From: Acutalibacter sp.
GTDB taxonomy: Bacteria > Bacillota > Clostridia > Oscillospirales > Acutalibacteraceae
NCBI GenBank assembly: GCA_020025775.1
Contig: JAHHRN010000005.1
Span: forward strand, 1 to 64,000
DNA: 64,000 nucleotides
Direction: 5' to 3'
The notes under the pieces were generated by a model. It searched no databases, was not told where the DNA came from, and saw nothing but the letters and a program-made list of their open reading frames with translations. Position numbers and translations under genes: made by a program. Of the stretch, positions 15,764 to 23,705 are shown one piece after another (the first letter of the stretch is position 1; each line of letters opens with the position of its first letter).

Positions 15764-16658
15764 ATTTGACCACGTCACCAAAAAATTTGATGATTATATC
15801 GCGGTAGAAGATATTTTCTTCACCGTGGAGCCGTCCTCCATTTACGGACTCATCGGCTATAACGGCGCAGGTAAAACCACGCTTTTGAAAACAGCGGCAG
15901 GCATTTATCGTGCTGATTCGGGTTTGGTTTCCTTCGACGGCACACCCGCCTTTGACAATCCCGATATTCGTAAAAATCTCTTTTATGTACCCGATGATTT
16001 GTATTTCCCCATGAATGCAACGATTAAAAGCATGGCGAAATTTTACAGCGATTATTATCCCGAATTCAGCATGAAAACCTATCAAAATCTGTTAGAGGTT
16101 TTTGGCCTCGATGAAAAAAAGAAAATCCGCGGCTTTTCCAAAGGCATGCAGAGACAGACGGAAATCCTTCTGGCACTCGCCTCTAAGCCCAAATATCTTT
16201 TACTGGATGAAACCTTTGACGGCTTAGACCCGCAGAAAAAGGATATTACCAAGAAGCTCTTTATGGAATACATCGCGGAAAGCGAATGCTCCATGGTGAT
16301 TTCCTCCCATAACCTTTCCGAGCTCTCTGAGCTTTGTGACCATGTGGGACTGCTCAACGGCAAGCATCTTACCATGGATTGCTCCGTTTACGACATCAGC
16401 CAAAACTATTCTAAAATCCGTCTCATCTTCGACAGACCGATTCAGGAATCCGATTTTAAAGCGATTCACTATAAAAACATCGAACTGGACGGTCAGGTGG
16501 CAACGCTCGTGTTTGAGGGCAATGCCAAGGAAGAAAAAGAAAAACTCAACGCACTTTTACCCATTGCGATTGACGAATATCGCCTCACAATGGAAGAAGT
16601 ATTCTTAAACGAAATGGAGGATAAGAAATATGACATCACAAAAATCTTTGCGGAATAA
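15756..16658 (+). CDS. ABC transporter ATP-binding protein (YtrB-like)
   Basis: The 300-residue ATPase has Walker A GYNGAGKTT (residues 34-42), a signature region FSKGMQRQTEILLAL in place of LSGGQ (about 128-142), and Walker B KYLLLDETFDGLDP (about 148-161). The degenerate signature is typical of the YtrB/EcsA-like subfamily. With the next gene it should form an ABC exporter. It overlaps the regulator by 8 bases and the permease by 29 bases, so the three are coupled. Confidence 0.92.
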   Translation: MIKFDHVTKKFDDYIAVEDIFFTVEPSSIYGLIGYNGAGKTTLLKTAAGIYRADSGLVSFDGTPAFDNPDIRKNLFYVPDDLYFPMNATIKSMAKFYSDYYPEFSMKTYQNLLEVFGLDEKKKIRGFSKGMQRQTEILLALASKPKYLLLDETFDGLDPQKKDITKKLFMEYIAESECSMVISSHNLSELSELCDHVGLLNGKHLTMDCSVYDISQNYSKIRLIFDRPIQESDFKAIHYKNIELDGQVATLVFEGNAKEEKEKLNALLPIAIDEYRLTMEEVFLNEMEDKKYDITKIFAE

Positions 16659-19116
16659 AGTGAATCTTAAAGACTTTGAAAGAAGCTTTCAAGGCGCATG
16701 GCTCTTTCCTCTGATTGCACTTCTTGTTTTATTCTTTTCTATGGTAACACCCGTGATTTCTCTTATAGGCAAAGAACTCGGCGCACAAGAGAAATTGAGC
16801 ACTATTTCTATTTTCTTCGGAAAAAATCCATTTATTGTAGACTATAATCTTTTAACATGGGGCATGCTCATTTGCGGCTTCATGGTTGCGGCAAGACAGT
16901 TTAATTTTCTGATGAGTAAAAAGAGCGTTAATGTTTATCTCAGTATGGGCATTTCACGTACCACGCTTTATGTAAACCGCAGCGTTTCTTCTCTCCTTAT
17001 GTTGGCTGTAGCTGTTTTACTACCGATGACGGTACTTTACGGCGTCAATGTCTCTAACTTCGGCACATCTGCCCATTTAACACAGGTGTATTTATATGCC
17101 ATGACCACCCTTTTTGTCAGCGCGCTTGCCGGCTTTTCTCTCGGCGCATTTTCGATGATGATTTCCGGCAATATCGTAGAAGCAGTGATTACCGGTGCCG
17201 GCATTTCCGCTGTACCTGCGCTTGTAGATATCTATTTTAGGGATGTCATAGTTGAAAGATACTTAAACGGCTATGTGACTAAAGCAGCCTTTTCCTCCGG
17301 CAACTGGAGCCCACTTCTGTCGCCTTGGACGTTTGTAGCTTCTTTGGCAGCCAACAACGGACAGAGTGGTTATGATTACTATTCCACCCGTATTATCCCG
17401 GAAACAATTTTAAGCTTGACCAGTAGTACAGAACCGCTTTCTAAGGTTGCACCGGAGAATCTCGCCGTGAATAAAAATTTCTGGATTCCCATGCTTGTTT
17501 GGGCATTGGTCTCCATTGCCTTCCTTATTTTAGGCGGCGTTTTCATGAAGCTCCGAAAAGCCGAGCACGCAAAATCCTTCGGCAATTTTGCCGTATCTCG
17601 TGCCATTGGCACGATAACCGTCGTGACTTTATCCTGTATGTTTGTTTCCATCGCTTGGGATAACTCCGACAAGGGTTTACCGAAAAATCCCGTGATTCTT
17701 TGGATTGTTCTTTTGCTTGCCAGCGCAGTGGCTGTCTTTTTGGTGCAACTTCTTTGGACAAGAAAACTCAAAAAAACACTACGCTCTTTGCGTGTTTTTG
17801 CAATTGTTTTTGCTTTGTTCTCGATTGGATTTTTTACAGTTTCCAGCGACCTCTTCGGTACATATAACCGCACCCCCAAGCTGGAGGAAGTGGAAAGTAT
17901 GTCCATGGATGTTTATTGCCCGGAAACCTATTATCGAATTCAACCCGATGCGATACAGGAACTCATTGAAGGCAAGGGCGAAAAAGATAAAGACTTAGCC
18001 CTTCGTCTCTTTGACCTTTTGAAACAGGAAGAGGCGAAAAAGGAAGAGAGAAACGAATATCTCACAGAGGTTACCTTTGCTTTCAAAATGAAAAACGGTA
18101 AAACTCTAATTCGCCGTTTCTCAATTTATAATCCGGCAACCTATGAAACCTATTTGAAAGAATCCATATCTTCTGCTTACTTTGATAAGGTTTTAAAAAC
18201 ACAGCTCTTAGAAAAGAATTATGATGAAAAAACAGGAAAAAGCACGTCTTACTACAAGGGTGTCCTTCGCGCAGACTATGTATCCAATGATCGTTATGTA
18301 CCGTATGCGGTCGCTGCAGATAAGGTCGGAAGGCGGGATAGCTGGTACTTGGTAGACCGAACCGGTGTCACACGTGCGGAAGGAGAAAACACCTTACCGC
18401 TTCCTACCGAGGAAGCCTTCTACGAGGCACTTTATAAGGATTTGTCCCAAAGAACCTATGAAAGCTTCTTTAAAAATACAACGACACCCGTGGCTATGCT
18501 GAGCAGAAATGTAGCAAGTCGAGACTTTGAATCTTTTTTAAAGGATAGACAACTGATCTCATGGCGTTGGGATGAGGTACAGCAAGAGCCAAAACGAGAA
18601 TATGTTTTGGCAGAAATAGGAATTTATCTTTATCCCGAAATGCAAGAAACCCTGCGCTACTTACAGGAAAATGATTGCGAAATCACAGACGATATGCACG
18701 CAAATATTGCAGAAATTCTGTACACAGATAAAAAAATCTCTTGTCTTGATGCAGAAACCCTTTATGTAAAGAAGCATGAAAGAAAAGATAAAGATTATCA
18801 AATCCGATTCGACTATTTACTCGCAGGCGCAAGAAATAACCAGTTAACCTATAGAGAAGGCTTAAGCCTCAATGATGAGCTTTGTGAAGTCGAAGAAAAG
18901 CGTATGTCACAGTACGAGTGGCTTTCCTATCTCTACGAAAGCGCAGAAGCTCCCCTCAAAAAAGCCGACGCCAAGAACTTTAAAGCCATTGAAGAAGCTG
19001 CCGCGGTGAACTTCTACCATTTCAATGATGACGGCAGATATGCTTATATTATCTATGATAATGGCTATATGGAAACGGTTTATATTCCGGCTTCCAAGTG
19101 CGATATTTTAAAATAA
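16630..19116 (+). CDS. Large ABC transporter permease with C-terminal soluble domain
   Basis: The 828-residue protein has about ten membrane helices in residues 25-415 (for example LIALLVLFFSMVTPVISLI and IVFALFSIGFFTVSSDLF) and then a soluble domain of about 400 residues (about 425-828), rich in charged residues, probably outside the membrane after an odd number of helices or inside if even. Similar permeases with a long tail (DUF6449-like) occur in Firmicutes next to YtrA regulators. Its partner ATPase is immediately upstream. ATG 16630 follows GGAGGATAAG. The substrate is not known; cell-wall antibiotic or lipid export is a guess from the operon type. Confidence 0.82.
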   Translation: MTSQKSLRNKVNLKDFERSFQGAWLFPLIALLVLFFSMVTPVISLIGKELGAQEKLSTISIFFGKNPFIVDYNLLTWGMLICGFMVAARQFNFLMSKKSVNVYLSMGISRTTLYVNRSVSSLLMLAVAVLLPMTVLYGVNVSNFGTSAHLTQVYLYAMTTLFVSALAGFSLGAFSMMISGNIVEAVITGAGISAVPALVDIYFRDVIVERYLNGYVTKAAFSSGNWSPLLSPWTFVASLAANNGQSGYDYYSTRIIPETILSLTSSTEPLSKVAPENLAVNKNFWIPMLVWALVSIAFLILGGVFMKLRKAEHAKSFGNFAVSRAIGTITVVTLSCMFVSIAWDNSDKGLPKNPVILWIVLLLASAVAVFLVQLLWTRKLKKTLRSLRVFAIVFALFSIGFFTVSSDLFGTYNRTPKLEEVESMSMDVYCPETYYRIQPDAIQELIEGKGEKDKDLALRLFDLLKQEEAKKEERNEYLTEVTFAFKMKNGKTLIRRFSIYNPATYETYLKESISSAYFDKVLKTQLLEKNYDEKTGKSTSYYKGVLRADYVSNDRYVPYAVAADKVGRRDSWYLVDRTGVTRAEGENTLPLPTEEAFYEALYKDLSQRTYESFFKNTTTPVAMLSRNVASRDFESFLKDRQLISWRWDEVQQEPKREYVLAEIGIYLYPEMQETLRYLQENDCEITDDMHANIAEILYTDKKISCLDAETLYVKKHERKDKDYQIRFDYLLAGARNNQLTYREGLSLNDELCEVEEKRMSQYEWLSYLYESAEAPLKKADAKNFKAIEEAAAVNFYHFNDDGRYAYIIYDNGYMETVYIPASKCDILK

Positions 19117-19132
19117 TCAAACGCTGTAAATA

Positions 19133-19172
19133 AAAACAACCGGGCTCTCCAGGGGGGCTCGGTTGTTTTTTT
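19133..19172. terminator. Bidirectional terminator after the ABC operon
   Basis: CAACCGGGCTC and GGGCTCGGTTG pair and T-runs lie on both sides, serving the ABC operon and the convergent thioredoxin-like gene. Confidence 0.85.
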
Positions 19173-19225
19173 GCTACTTTAAGAGAACGGTATCTGCTTT
19201 ACCATAAGAAAGAGAAAAGCAGGAG

Positions 19226-19546
19226 CTAAAACATTTGCAGATATCGCTCGGCTTTTTCTAAAAATTCGTTTAAGCTGAAATATCCGCTTTCCCACAAGGT
19301 GAGCTTGCCCTCTGTAAAGAATAAAAGGGTAGGGGCAGAGAAAATACCTTCTTCTGCCGCGAGTGCAGAGAACTGCTCTAAGGGAATATAAAAGCTTTGG
19401 ACTGCGGGCTTTTCCTTGAACCACGCGTCGAGCCTATGCTGAATGGCGTGGCAGGGTGCGCAGGCATCTGTGCCGAATTGCACGAGCAAAAAGCGACTTT
19501 GGGCACGTGCTTTTTTGTAAGCTTCTATGGATTCTAAAATTTTCAT
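19226..19546 (-). CDS. Thioredoxin-like protein
   Basis: The 106-residue protein has the thioredoxin fold with a redox site CAPC (residues 29-32, in FGTDACAPCHA) and the cis-proline segment FSAPTLLFF at about residues 68-76. It is cytoplasmic: no signal peptide. The CAPC pair, with Ala instead of Gly, suggests a specialised reductase or sensor rather than the main thioredoxin. It lies about 65 bases downstream of the FAD oxidoreductase gene on the same strand, but a terminator separates them, so cotranscription would be partial at best. Confidence 0.85.
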   Translation of the reverse strand: MKILESIEAYKKARAQSRFLLVQFGTDACAPCHAIQHRLDAWFKEKPAVQSFYIPLEQFSALAAEEGIFSAPTLLFFTEGKLTLWESGYFSLNEFLEKAERYLQMF

Positions 19547-19555
19547 AAACTACCT

Positions 19556-19597
19556 CAAAAAAAGAAAAGACGGCAAAGAATTGCTTCTTTACCGCCC
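19556..19597 (-). terminator. Terminator after the FAD oxidoreductase gene
   Basis: On the minus strand GGCGGTAAAGAA pairs with TTCTTTGCCGTC across GCAA, followed by TTTTCTTTTTTT. Confidence 0.85.
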
Positions 19598-19612
19598 TTT
19601 GAAAATCTAAAA

Positions 19613-20983
19613 TTACATTTCGTCTGCAAGGATTCTTGCTACGTGTACGCCACTTGCGGAAGCGTGGGAGAGGGAGTGGGTGATACCACTGCCGTCACCG
19701 ATGACATAAAGACCGTCATACTTGGTCATGAGCTTGTCATTAACCTGTACTTCCATGTTGTAGAACTTAACCTCTACGCCGTAAAGTAGGGTTTCGTCAT
19801 TGGCTGTACCGGGTGCAACCTTGTCGAGCACGTAAATCATTTCGATAATGCCATCGAGAATACGCTTCGGAAGTACAAGGCTGAGGTCGCCGGGGCTTGC
19901 GTTGAGGGTGGGGGTGATGAAGGATTCATCAATACGGCTCTGCGTACTTCTCTGACCACGAATGAGGTCGCCGAAGCGCTGTACAATAACGCCGCCGCCG
20001 AGCATATTGCTGAGGCGTGCAATGCTTTCGCCGTAGCCGTTGGAATCCTTAAACGGTGCGGTAAAGTGCTTTGCAACCAAAAGTGCAAAGTTGGTGTTAC
20101 CGGTCTGCTTTTCGGGATCTTCATAGCTGTGACCGTTAACGGTTACGATGCCGTTGGTGTTTTCATTTACAACTGCGCCCTTCGGATTCATGCAGAAGGT
20201 ACGAACCAAGTCGCCGTATTTCTGGGTGCGGTAAACGATTTTGCTTTCGTAAAGTTCATCGGTCAGGTGAGAGAATACCTCTGCCGGAAGCTCTACACGA
20301 ACGCCGATGTCTACACGGTTGGATTCGGTGGGGATGTCTAACTTCTTGCAGATTTGCTCCATCCACTTACTACCGCTTCTGCCGACAGAAATAATGCACT
20401 TCTTGCCGGTGTATTTGGCGTTGGGGCAGGAAACCTCGTAGCCGTCCTCAATCTTGGAAACGGTTTCTACCGGGGTGTCGAAGAAGAAATCGACCTTGTC
20501 CTTTAAGTAAGCGTAAATGTGCTCTAACACAACGTAGTTAATGTCTGTGCCGAGGTGACGAACCGAAGCGTCTAACAGGTGCAAGTCATTCTGAATGCAG
20601 ATTTTCTTGAACTTGGAGCCGCTGGTGGAATAGAGCTTAGTGCCATCGCCGCCGAAGCGCATGTTAATGTCGTCTACATATTTCATTAAATCGAGCGCTG
20701 ACTTCTTACCGATATATTCGTAAAGCGTGCCGCCGAAATCGTTGGTGATGTTGTATTTACCGTCGGAAAATGCACCCGCACCGCCGAAACCGCTCATAAT
20801 GGAACAGCTCTTGCAATGAATACAGGATTTAATTTTGTCACCGTCAATGGGGCAGTGACGTTTATCAAGTGCGTGACCGCTTTCAAAAACAGCTACCTTT
20901 AATTCAGGTTTTAACTGTGTAAGTTCATATGCTGAATAAATACCGCCGGGGCCGGCACCGATAATGAGTACATCATAATTCAT
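19613..20983 (-). CDS. FAD-dependent oxidoreductase (COG2509-like)
   Basis: The 456-residue protein begins with the dinucleotide motif LIIGAGPGGIYSA (residues 5-17) and carries CIHCKSC and FGGAGAFSDGKYN at about residues 70-95, the latter a signature of the uncharacterised FAD dehydrogenases of COG2509. A second member of the family is encoded at 27502-29130. The C-terminal YVIGDGSGITHSLSHASASG binds FAD. The three cysteines within CIHCKSC could carry a disulfide or metal. Substrate and electron partner are unknown. ATG 20983 follows CGGAGGAAAC; an upstream extension is rejected. Confidence 0.85.
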   Translation of the reverse strand: MNYDVLIIGAGPGGIYSAYELTQLKPELKVAVFESGHALDKRHCPIDGDKIKSCIHCKSCSIMSGFGGAGAFSDGKYNITNDFGGTLYEYIGKKSALDLMKYVDDINMRFGGDGTKLYSTSGSKFKKICIQNDLHLLDASVRHLGTDINYVVLEHIYAYLKDKVDFFFDTPVETVSKIEDGYEVSCPNAKYTGKKCIISVGRSGSKWMEQICKKLDIPTESNRVDIGVRVELPAEVFSHLTDELYESKIVYRTQKYGDLVRTFCMNPKGAVVNENTNGIVTVNGHSYEDPEKQTGNTNFALLVAKHFTAPFKDSNGYGESIARLSNMLGGGVIVQRFGDLIRGQRSTQSRIDESFITPTLNASPGDLSLVLPKRILDGIIEMIYVLDKVAPGTANDETLLYGVEVKFYNMEVQVNDKLMTKYDGLYVIGDGSGITHSLSHASASGVHVARILADEM

Positions 20984-21145
20984 AATTGTTTCCTCCGTTT
21001 TGTCTTGACATTCTAAAGGATGTGTACACATATTCATACAAAATAGAATTATAGCACAAGACTTGTCAAATTACAATCTTTTTCAGAGAGATTTTTAAAA
21101 ACTACACGAAAAAGAGGGATTGCAAATCAGGGGCAAATGCGCTAT

Positions 21146-21151
21146 TATAAT
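21146..21151 (+). promoter_or_regulatory. Possible -10 element upstream of the 42-residue ORF
   Basis: A perfect TATAAT lies 67 bases before the small ORF. The nearest -35-like hexamer, TTGCAA at 21120-21125, is 20 bases upstream, so support is modest. Confidence 0.4.
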
Positions 21152-21217
21152 AGAAGCTTTGAATTTTTGAAACTGCACCCGTAAGGGAAAGAATAGATAG
21201 ATTCGGAGGGCTTATCC

Positions 21218-21346
21218 ATGAAAACTTTAAAAAGAATCGGTGCCGCTGTTTTAATGTTGGCTTCCTTTTTTACAACCGTGCTTTGCATGAAAGATGTGCT
21301 TTCTGTGCGCGAGGAGATGCAAAAAGAGGAAAATGCAAAGCTGTAA
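21218..21346 (+). CDS. Small membrane peptide, 42 residues
   Basis: This short frame encodes a positively charged start (MKTLKR), one hydrophobic helix (residues 7-24, rich in A, L, V, F and T) and a charged tail with KEENAKL at the end. It has a good ribosome binding site (CGGAGGG, 8 bases before ATG), a TATAAT upstream and a strong terminator about 110 bases downstream, so it looks like an independent small gene. It could be a single-pass regulator or a type I toxin-like peptide. No family is recognised and the call rests only on gene signals. Confidence 0.5.
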   Translation: MKTLKRIGAAVLMLASFFTTVLCMKDVLSVREEMQKEENAKL

Positions 21347-21453
21347 AGATAATTGCTTTACAAAAACAACGGTTTCTTTCGCAACCGCGATATAATAAAC
21401 AGTAGAAACTATATTTGTGCAATAACTGGCTAAATGCAACCCTATGTAACCCG

Positions 21454-21492
21454 CCCGCAACCGTCTCGCAACCGACGGTTGCGGGCTTTTTT
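21454..21492 (+). terminator. Strong terminator after the small peptide gene
   Basis: A perfect 12-bp stem (CCCGCAACCGTC with GACGGTTGCGGG), 8-base loop and seven T residues. The GCAACCG core of the stem also appears in the loop and at about 21381-21387. Confidence 0.9.
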
Positions 21493-21645
21493 TGTCTGCA
21501 ATCTCCGGTTGGTAGAAAAATTCCTCCAAAAAAGGTATCCTTTAAGACGTCATTACGAAACAAATTCGGAATTTCTTTTAGGACTTTACATAAAGTTAAA
21601 AGATGAGAAATGAAAAATACAATATTATATAAAGGAGAATTTTCT

Positions 21646-22311
21646 ATGACCTTAGCATCCGTGAAACTTGCAGATTATACACGCACAGAAGACTGGCTTA
21701 ATTCGATTTCCCACATGGTCGGCGCCGGTTTCGGCGTGATTGCTTTTGTACTTTTAATGATACGTGCCTATGTTGCCCAGCGTGTGGATTATGTCTTTTT
21801 AGGATTTTTATACAGCTTTTGTATGATTGCCATGTATACCTGCTCGGCAGTGTATCATGCGCTTTTACCGAATGACGGCAAACGTGCGATGCGTATGGTA
21901 GATCACGCCATGATTTTTCCAATGATTGCCGGTACGATTTCTCCTTATGCTGTTTTGGTGATTGCACCTGTAAACCCCGCCTTGGGCTGGACCTTCTTCG
22001 GCGTTGCCTGGGCTGTCGTTGCACTCGGTGTACCGCTCACCATGACCCTCTTTAATAAGACCAAGGTTTTGCAAATGGTTTTATACTTGACCCTCGGCTG
22101 GCTCGTTGTTGCCTTTTTCGGTATTCTTTGGAATCATTTTTCCAGAACCGGTCTTTGGCTGCTTCTTGCAGGCGGCATTGCCTACACCGTCGGTGCTATT
22201 CTCTACGGCATCGGTTCGAAGAAAAGATATTTTCACTCCGTGTTCCATTTCTTCGTACTTTTCGGTTCCATTTTCCACTTTTTCTCTTTATACCTTTACG
22301 TTTTCAAATAA
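21646..22311 (+). CDS. Hemolysin III family (PAQR-like) membrane protein
   Basis: The 221-residue protein has seven predicted membrane helices and the family residues: the N-terminal EDWLNSISHMVGAGFG (with conserved S and H), the SAVYHAL motif with its zinc-site His, DHAMIF, and the C-terminal FHSVFHFFVLFGSIFHFF with the two further His ligands. PAQR family members bind zinc and may act as hydrolases of lipids (ceramidase-like); a haemolytic role is historical naming only. ATG 21646 follows AAAGGAG; the 12-residue upstream extension is rejected. Confidence 0.9.
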   Translation: MTLASVKLADYTRTEDWLNSISHMVGAGFGVIAFVLLMIRAYVAQRVDYVFLGFLYSFCMIAMYTCSAVYHALLPNDGKRAMRMVDHAMIFPMIAGTISPYAVLVIAPVNPALGWTFFGVAWAVVALGVPLTMTLFNKTKVLQMVLYLTLGWLVVAFFGILWNHFSRTGLWLLLAGGIAYTVGAILYGIGSKKRYFHSVFHFFVLFGSIFHFFSLYLYVFK

Positions 22312-22340
22312 TTTTGATTGAAACAAGAGAAGAAAACAAA

Positions 22341-22385
22341 AGGGCTTATACTTATATATAATAGTATAGAAATAGCCCTCCTTTT
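22341..22385 (+). terminator. Probable terminator after the hemolysin III gene
   Basis: AGGGCT pairs with AGCCCT, with an inner TATACT/AGTATA stem, followed by CCTTTT. Confidence 0.6.
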
Positions 22386-22418
22386 ACACAGACCACCCGT
22401 AAATTTACACACAATACA

Positions 22419-22462
22419 GGGAAAAAGACAGCTCGGTTTTAGAAAGCCTGCTGTCTTTTCCC
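22419..22462. other. Long inverted repeat before the rplU promoter
   Basis: GGGAAAAAGACAGC (22419-22432) pairs with GCTGTCTTTTCCC (22450-22462) over 13-14 bp. It may be a second, symmetrical terminator that insulates rplU from upstream transcription. Confidence 0.6.
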
Positions 22463-22500
22463 TATTTATAGAAAAATAGCGAGAAAAATCCCCGAAAACA

Positions 22501-22529
22501 TTGACAAATTAAGGATTTTCTGCTAAAAT
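22501..22529 (+). promoter_or_regulatory. Promoter for rplU-prp-rpmA
   Basis: TTGACA (22501-22506) and TAAAAT (22524-22529) are 17 bases apart. Confidence 0.85.
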
Positions 22530-22535
22530 ATCATC

Positions 22536-22625
22536 TGCCGCATATTAGGGGCGATGCAGAACTGCATCACAAGGCGCAATAGCGACGCCCGAAAATAGCG
22601 AGTCTATATTAAGGTAGGTAACTTT
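22536..22625 (+). promoter_or_regulatory. L21 leader (putative autoregulatory RNA)
   Basis: The 90-base leader folds as GGGCG (22549-22553) closing with CGCCC (22586-22590) around an inner ATGCAG/CTGCAT hairpin and a GCGC-containing arm. Firmicutes rplU operons carry a leader RNA bound by L21. The fold and place fit, but the match to the known covariance model is not tested. Confidence 0.55.
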
Positions 22626-22937
22626 ATGTACGCAGTAATTGAAACAGGCGGCAAGCAGTACAAGGTTGAAGCCGGCGACGTGCTTTACATCGAAAAGCTT
22701 GCAGTAGAAGAGAATGCGGACGTCACCTTTGACAAGGTCGTTGCAGTTGGTGCTGAAGATGGCATCAAGGTTGGTACTCCTTACGTTGAGGGCGCAACCG
22801 TTAGTGCTAAGGCATTAAAGAACGGCAAGGCTAAGAAGGTCACTGTATTCACTTACAAACCCAAAAAGAACGAAAAGCGTAAAATGGGTCATCGTCAGCC
22901 CTATACCAAGGTTGAAATTTCCGCAATCAACGCTTAA
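22626..22937 (+). CDS. rplU: Large ribosomal subunit protein L21
   Basis: The 103-residue protein starts MYAVIETGGKQYKVEAGD, the L21 signature, and ends with the RNA-binding KRKMGHRQPYTKVEI segment. L21 binds 23S rRNA domain and early assembly sites. Its TAA shares its last A with the ATG of prp, the standard Firmicutes order rplU-prp-rpmA. Confidence 0.98.
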   Translation: MYAVIETGGKQYKVEAGDVLYIEKLAVEENADVTFDKVVAVGAEDGIKVGTPYVEGATVSAKALKNGKAKKVTVFTYKPKKNEKRKMGHRQPYTKVEISAINA

Positions 22938-23272
22938 TGATTGAAGCTGTATTTTATTTTGACCAGGCGGAGGTTCCGGTCGGTTTCTCGATTGAGGGCC
23001 ATGCAGGCTACGAAGATGCAGGCAAAGATATTGTTTGCGCTTCCGTTTCCTCTCCCGCTTATATGGTAGCAAATACCATAACCGAAATTTTACGGCTTAC
23101 TCCGGAAATCACTGTAGATGAGCAAGAAGGCTTTTTGAAACTTCTTCTCACGAAGAAAGAGGAAAGAGCCAAAGCAAAAGAACTTTTAGAAGGTTTCTTC
23201 TTGCACTTAGAAAGCTTATCTCAAATGTATGCAGATTATATTCAAGTTGAAAGAGGTGCTTTTAATGCTTAA
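22937..23272 (+). CDS. prp: Ribosomal-processing cysteine protease Prp
   Basis: Prp removes the N-terminal extension of L27, which is required for ribosome assembly in Firmicutes. The 111-residue protein has catalytic His in GHAGYEDAG (H22) and Cys in DIVCASVS (C34), spaced as in the family. Its substrate is encoded by the next gene, which does carry the extension. It overlaps rplU by one base and rpmA by eight. Confidence 0.95.
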   Translation: MIEAVFYFDQAEVPVGFSIEGHAGYEDAGKDIVCASVSSPAYMVANTITEILRLTPEITVDEQEGFLKLLLTKKEERAKAKELLEGFFLHLESLSQMYADYIQVERGAFNA

Positions 23273-23549
23273 GTTAAACATCCAGTTGTTTGCACATAAA
23301 AAAGGTATGGGCTCCACCAAGAACGGTCGTGACTCTGAATCTAAGCGTCTCGGCGTTAAGCGCGCAGACGGTCAGTTCGTTTTGGCTGGTAACATCCTTG
23401 TTAAACAGCGTGGTACTCACATTCATCCCGGCGAGAACGTTGGCAGAGGTTCTGATGATACTTTGTTCGCAAAGATCGACGGCACTGTTAAGTTCGAGCA
23501 GTATGACAAGGGCCGCAGAAAAGTAAGCGTATACCCTGTTGAGCAGTAA
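23265..23549 (+). CDS. rpmA: Large ribosomal subunit protein L27
   Basis: The 94-residue precursor begins MLKLNIQLFAHKKG: the LNIQLFA motif is the Prp cleavage site, and mature L27 would start at A/HKKGMGSTKNGRDS. The N-terminus of mature L27 reaches the peptidyl transferase centre. ATG 23265 is chosen because it gives the canonical extension and lies after AGAGGTG; an upstream start inside prp is rejected. Obg, often next in Bacillus-type operons, is absent here; a terminator follows. Confidence 0.98.
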   Translation: MLKLNIQLFAHKKGMGSTKNGRDSESKRLGVKRADGQFVLAGNILVKQRGTHIHPGENVGRGSDDTLFAKIDGTVKFEQYDKGRRKVSVYPVEQ

Positions 23550-23565
23550 TTAAAATTGTTCACAA

Positions 23566-23600
23566 AGAGACAGAGGTTTTTCCTCTGTCTCTTTTTTTGT
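23566..23600 (+). terminator. Terminator after rpmA
   Basis: A perfect 11-bp stem (AGAGACAGAGG with CCTCTGTCTCT) with a T5 loop and T7 tail. Confidence 0.9.
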
Positions 23601-23640
23601 AAACTTTTGTTTAATTCTTGAAAAAATGGGCTTTGCTTTC

Positions 23641-23669
23641 TTGCAATTTTGATTTTTTCCATATATACT
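23641..23669 (+). promoter_or_regulatory. Promoter for the rRNA methyltransferase gene
   Basis: TTGCAA (23641-23646) and TATACT (23664-23669) are 17 bases apart. Confidence 0.6.
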
Positions 23670-23705
23670 TAGTAAAGACTGAAAAGAAAGTGGTTTAGAG
23701 AATTT

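Noticed and set aside
21391..21396. TATAAT as promoter for a separate small RNA before the 21454 terminator
   Set aside because: No -35 hexamer at suitable distance; the terminator is explained by the upstream small gene.
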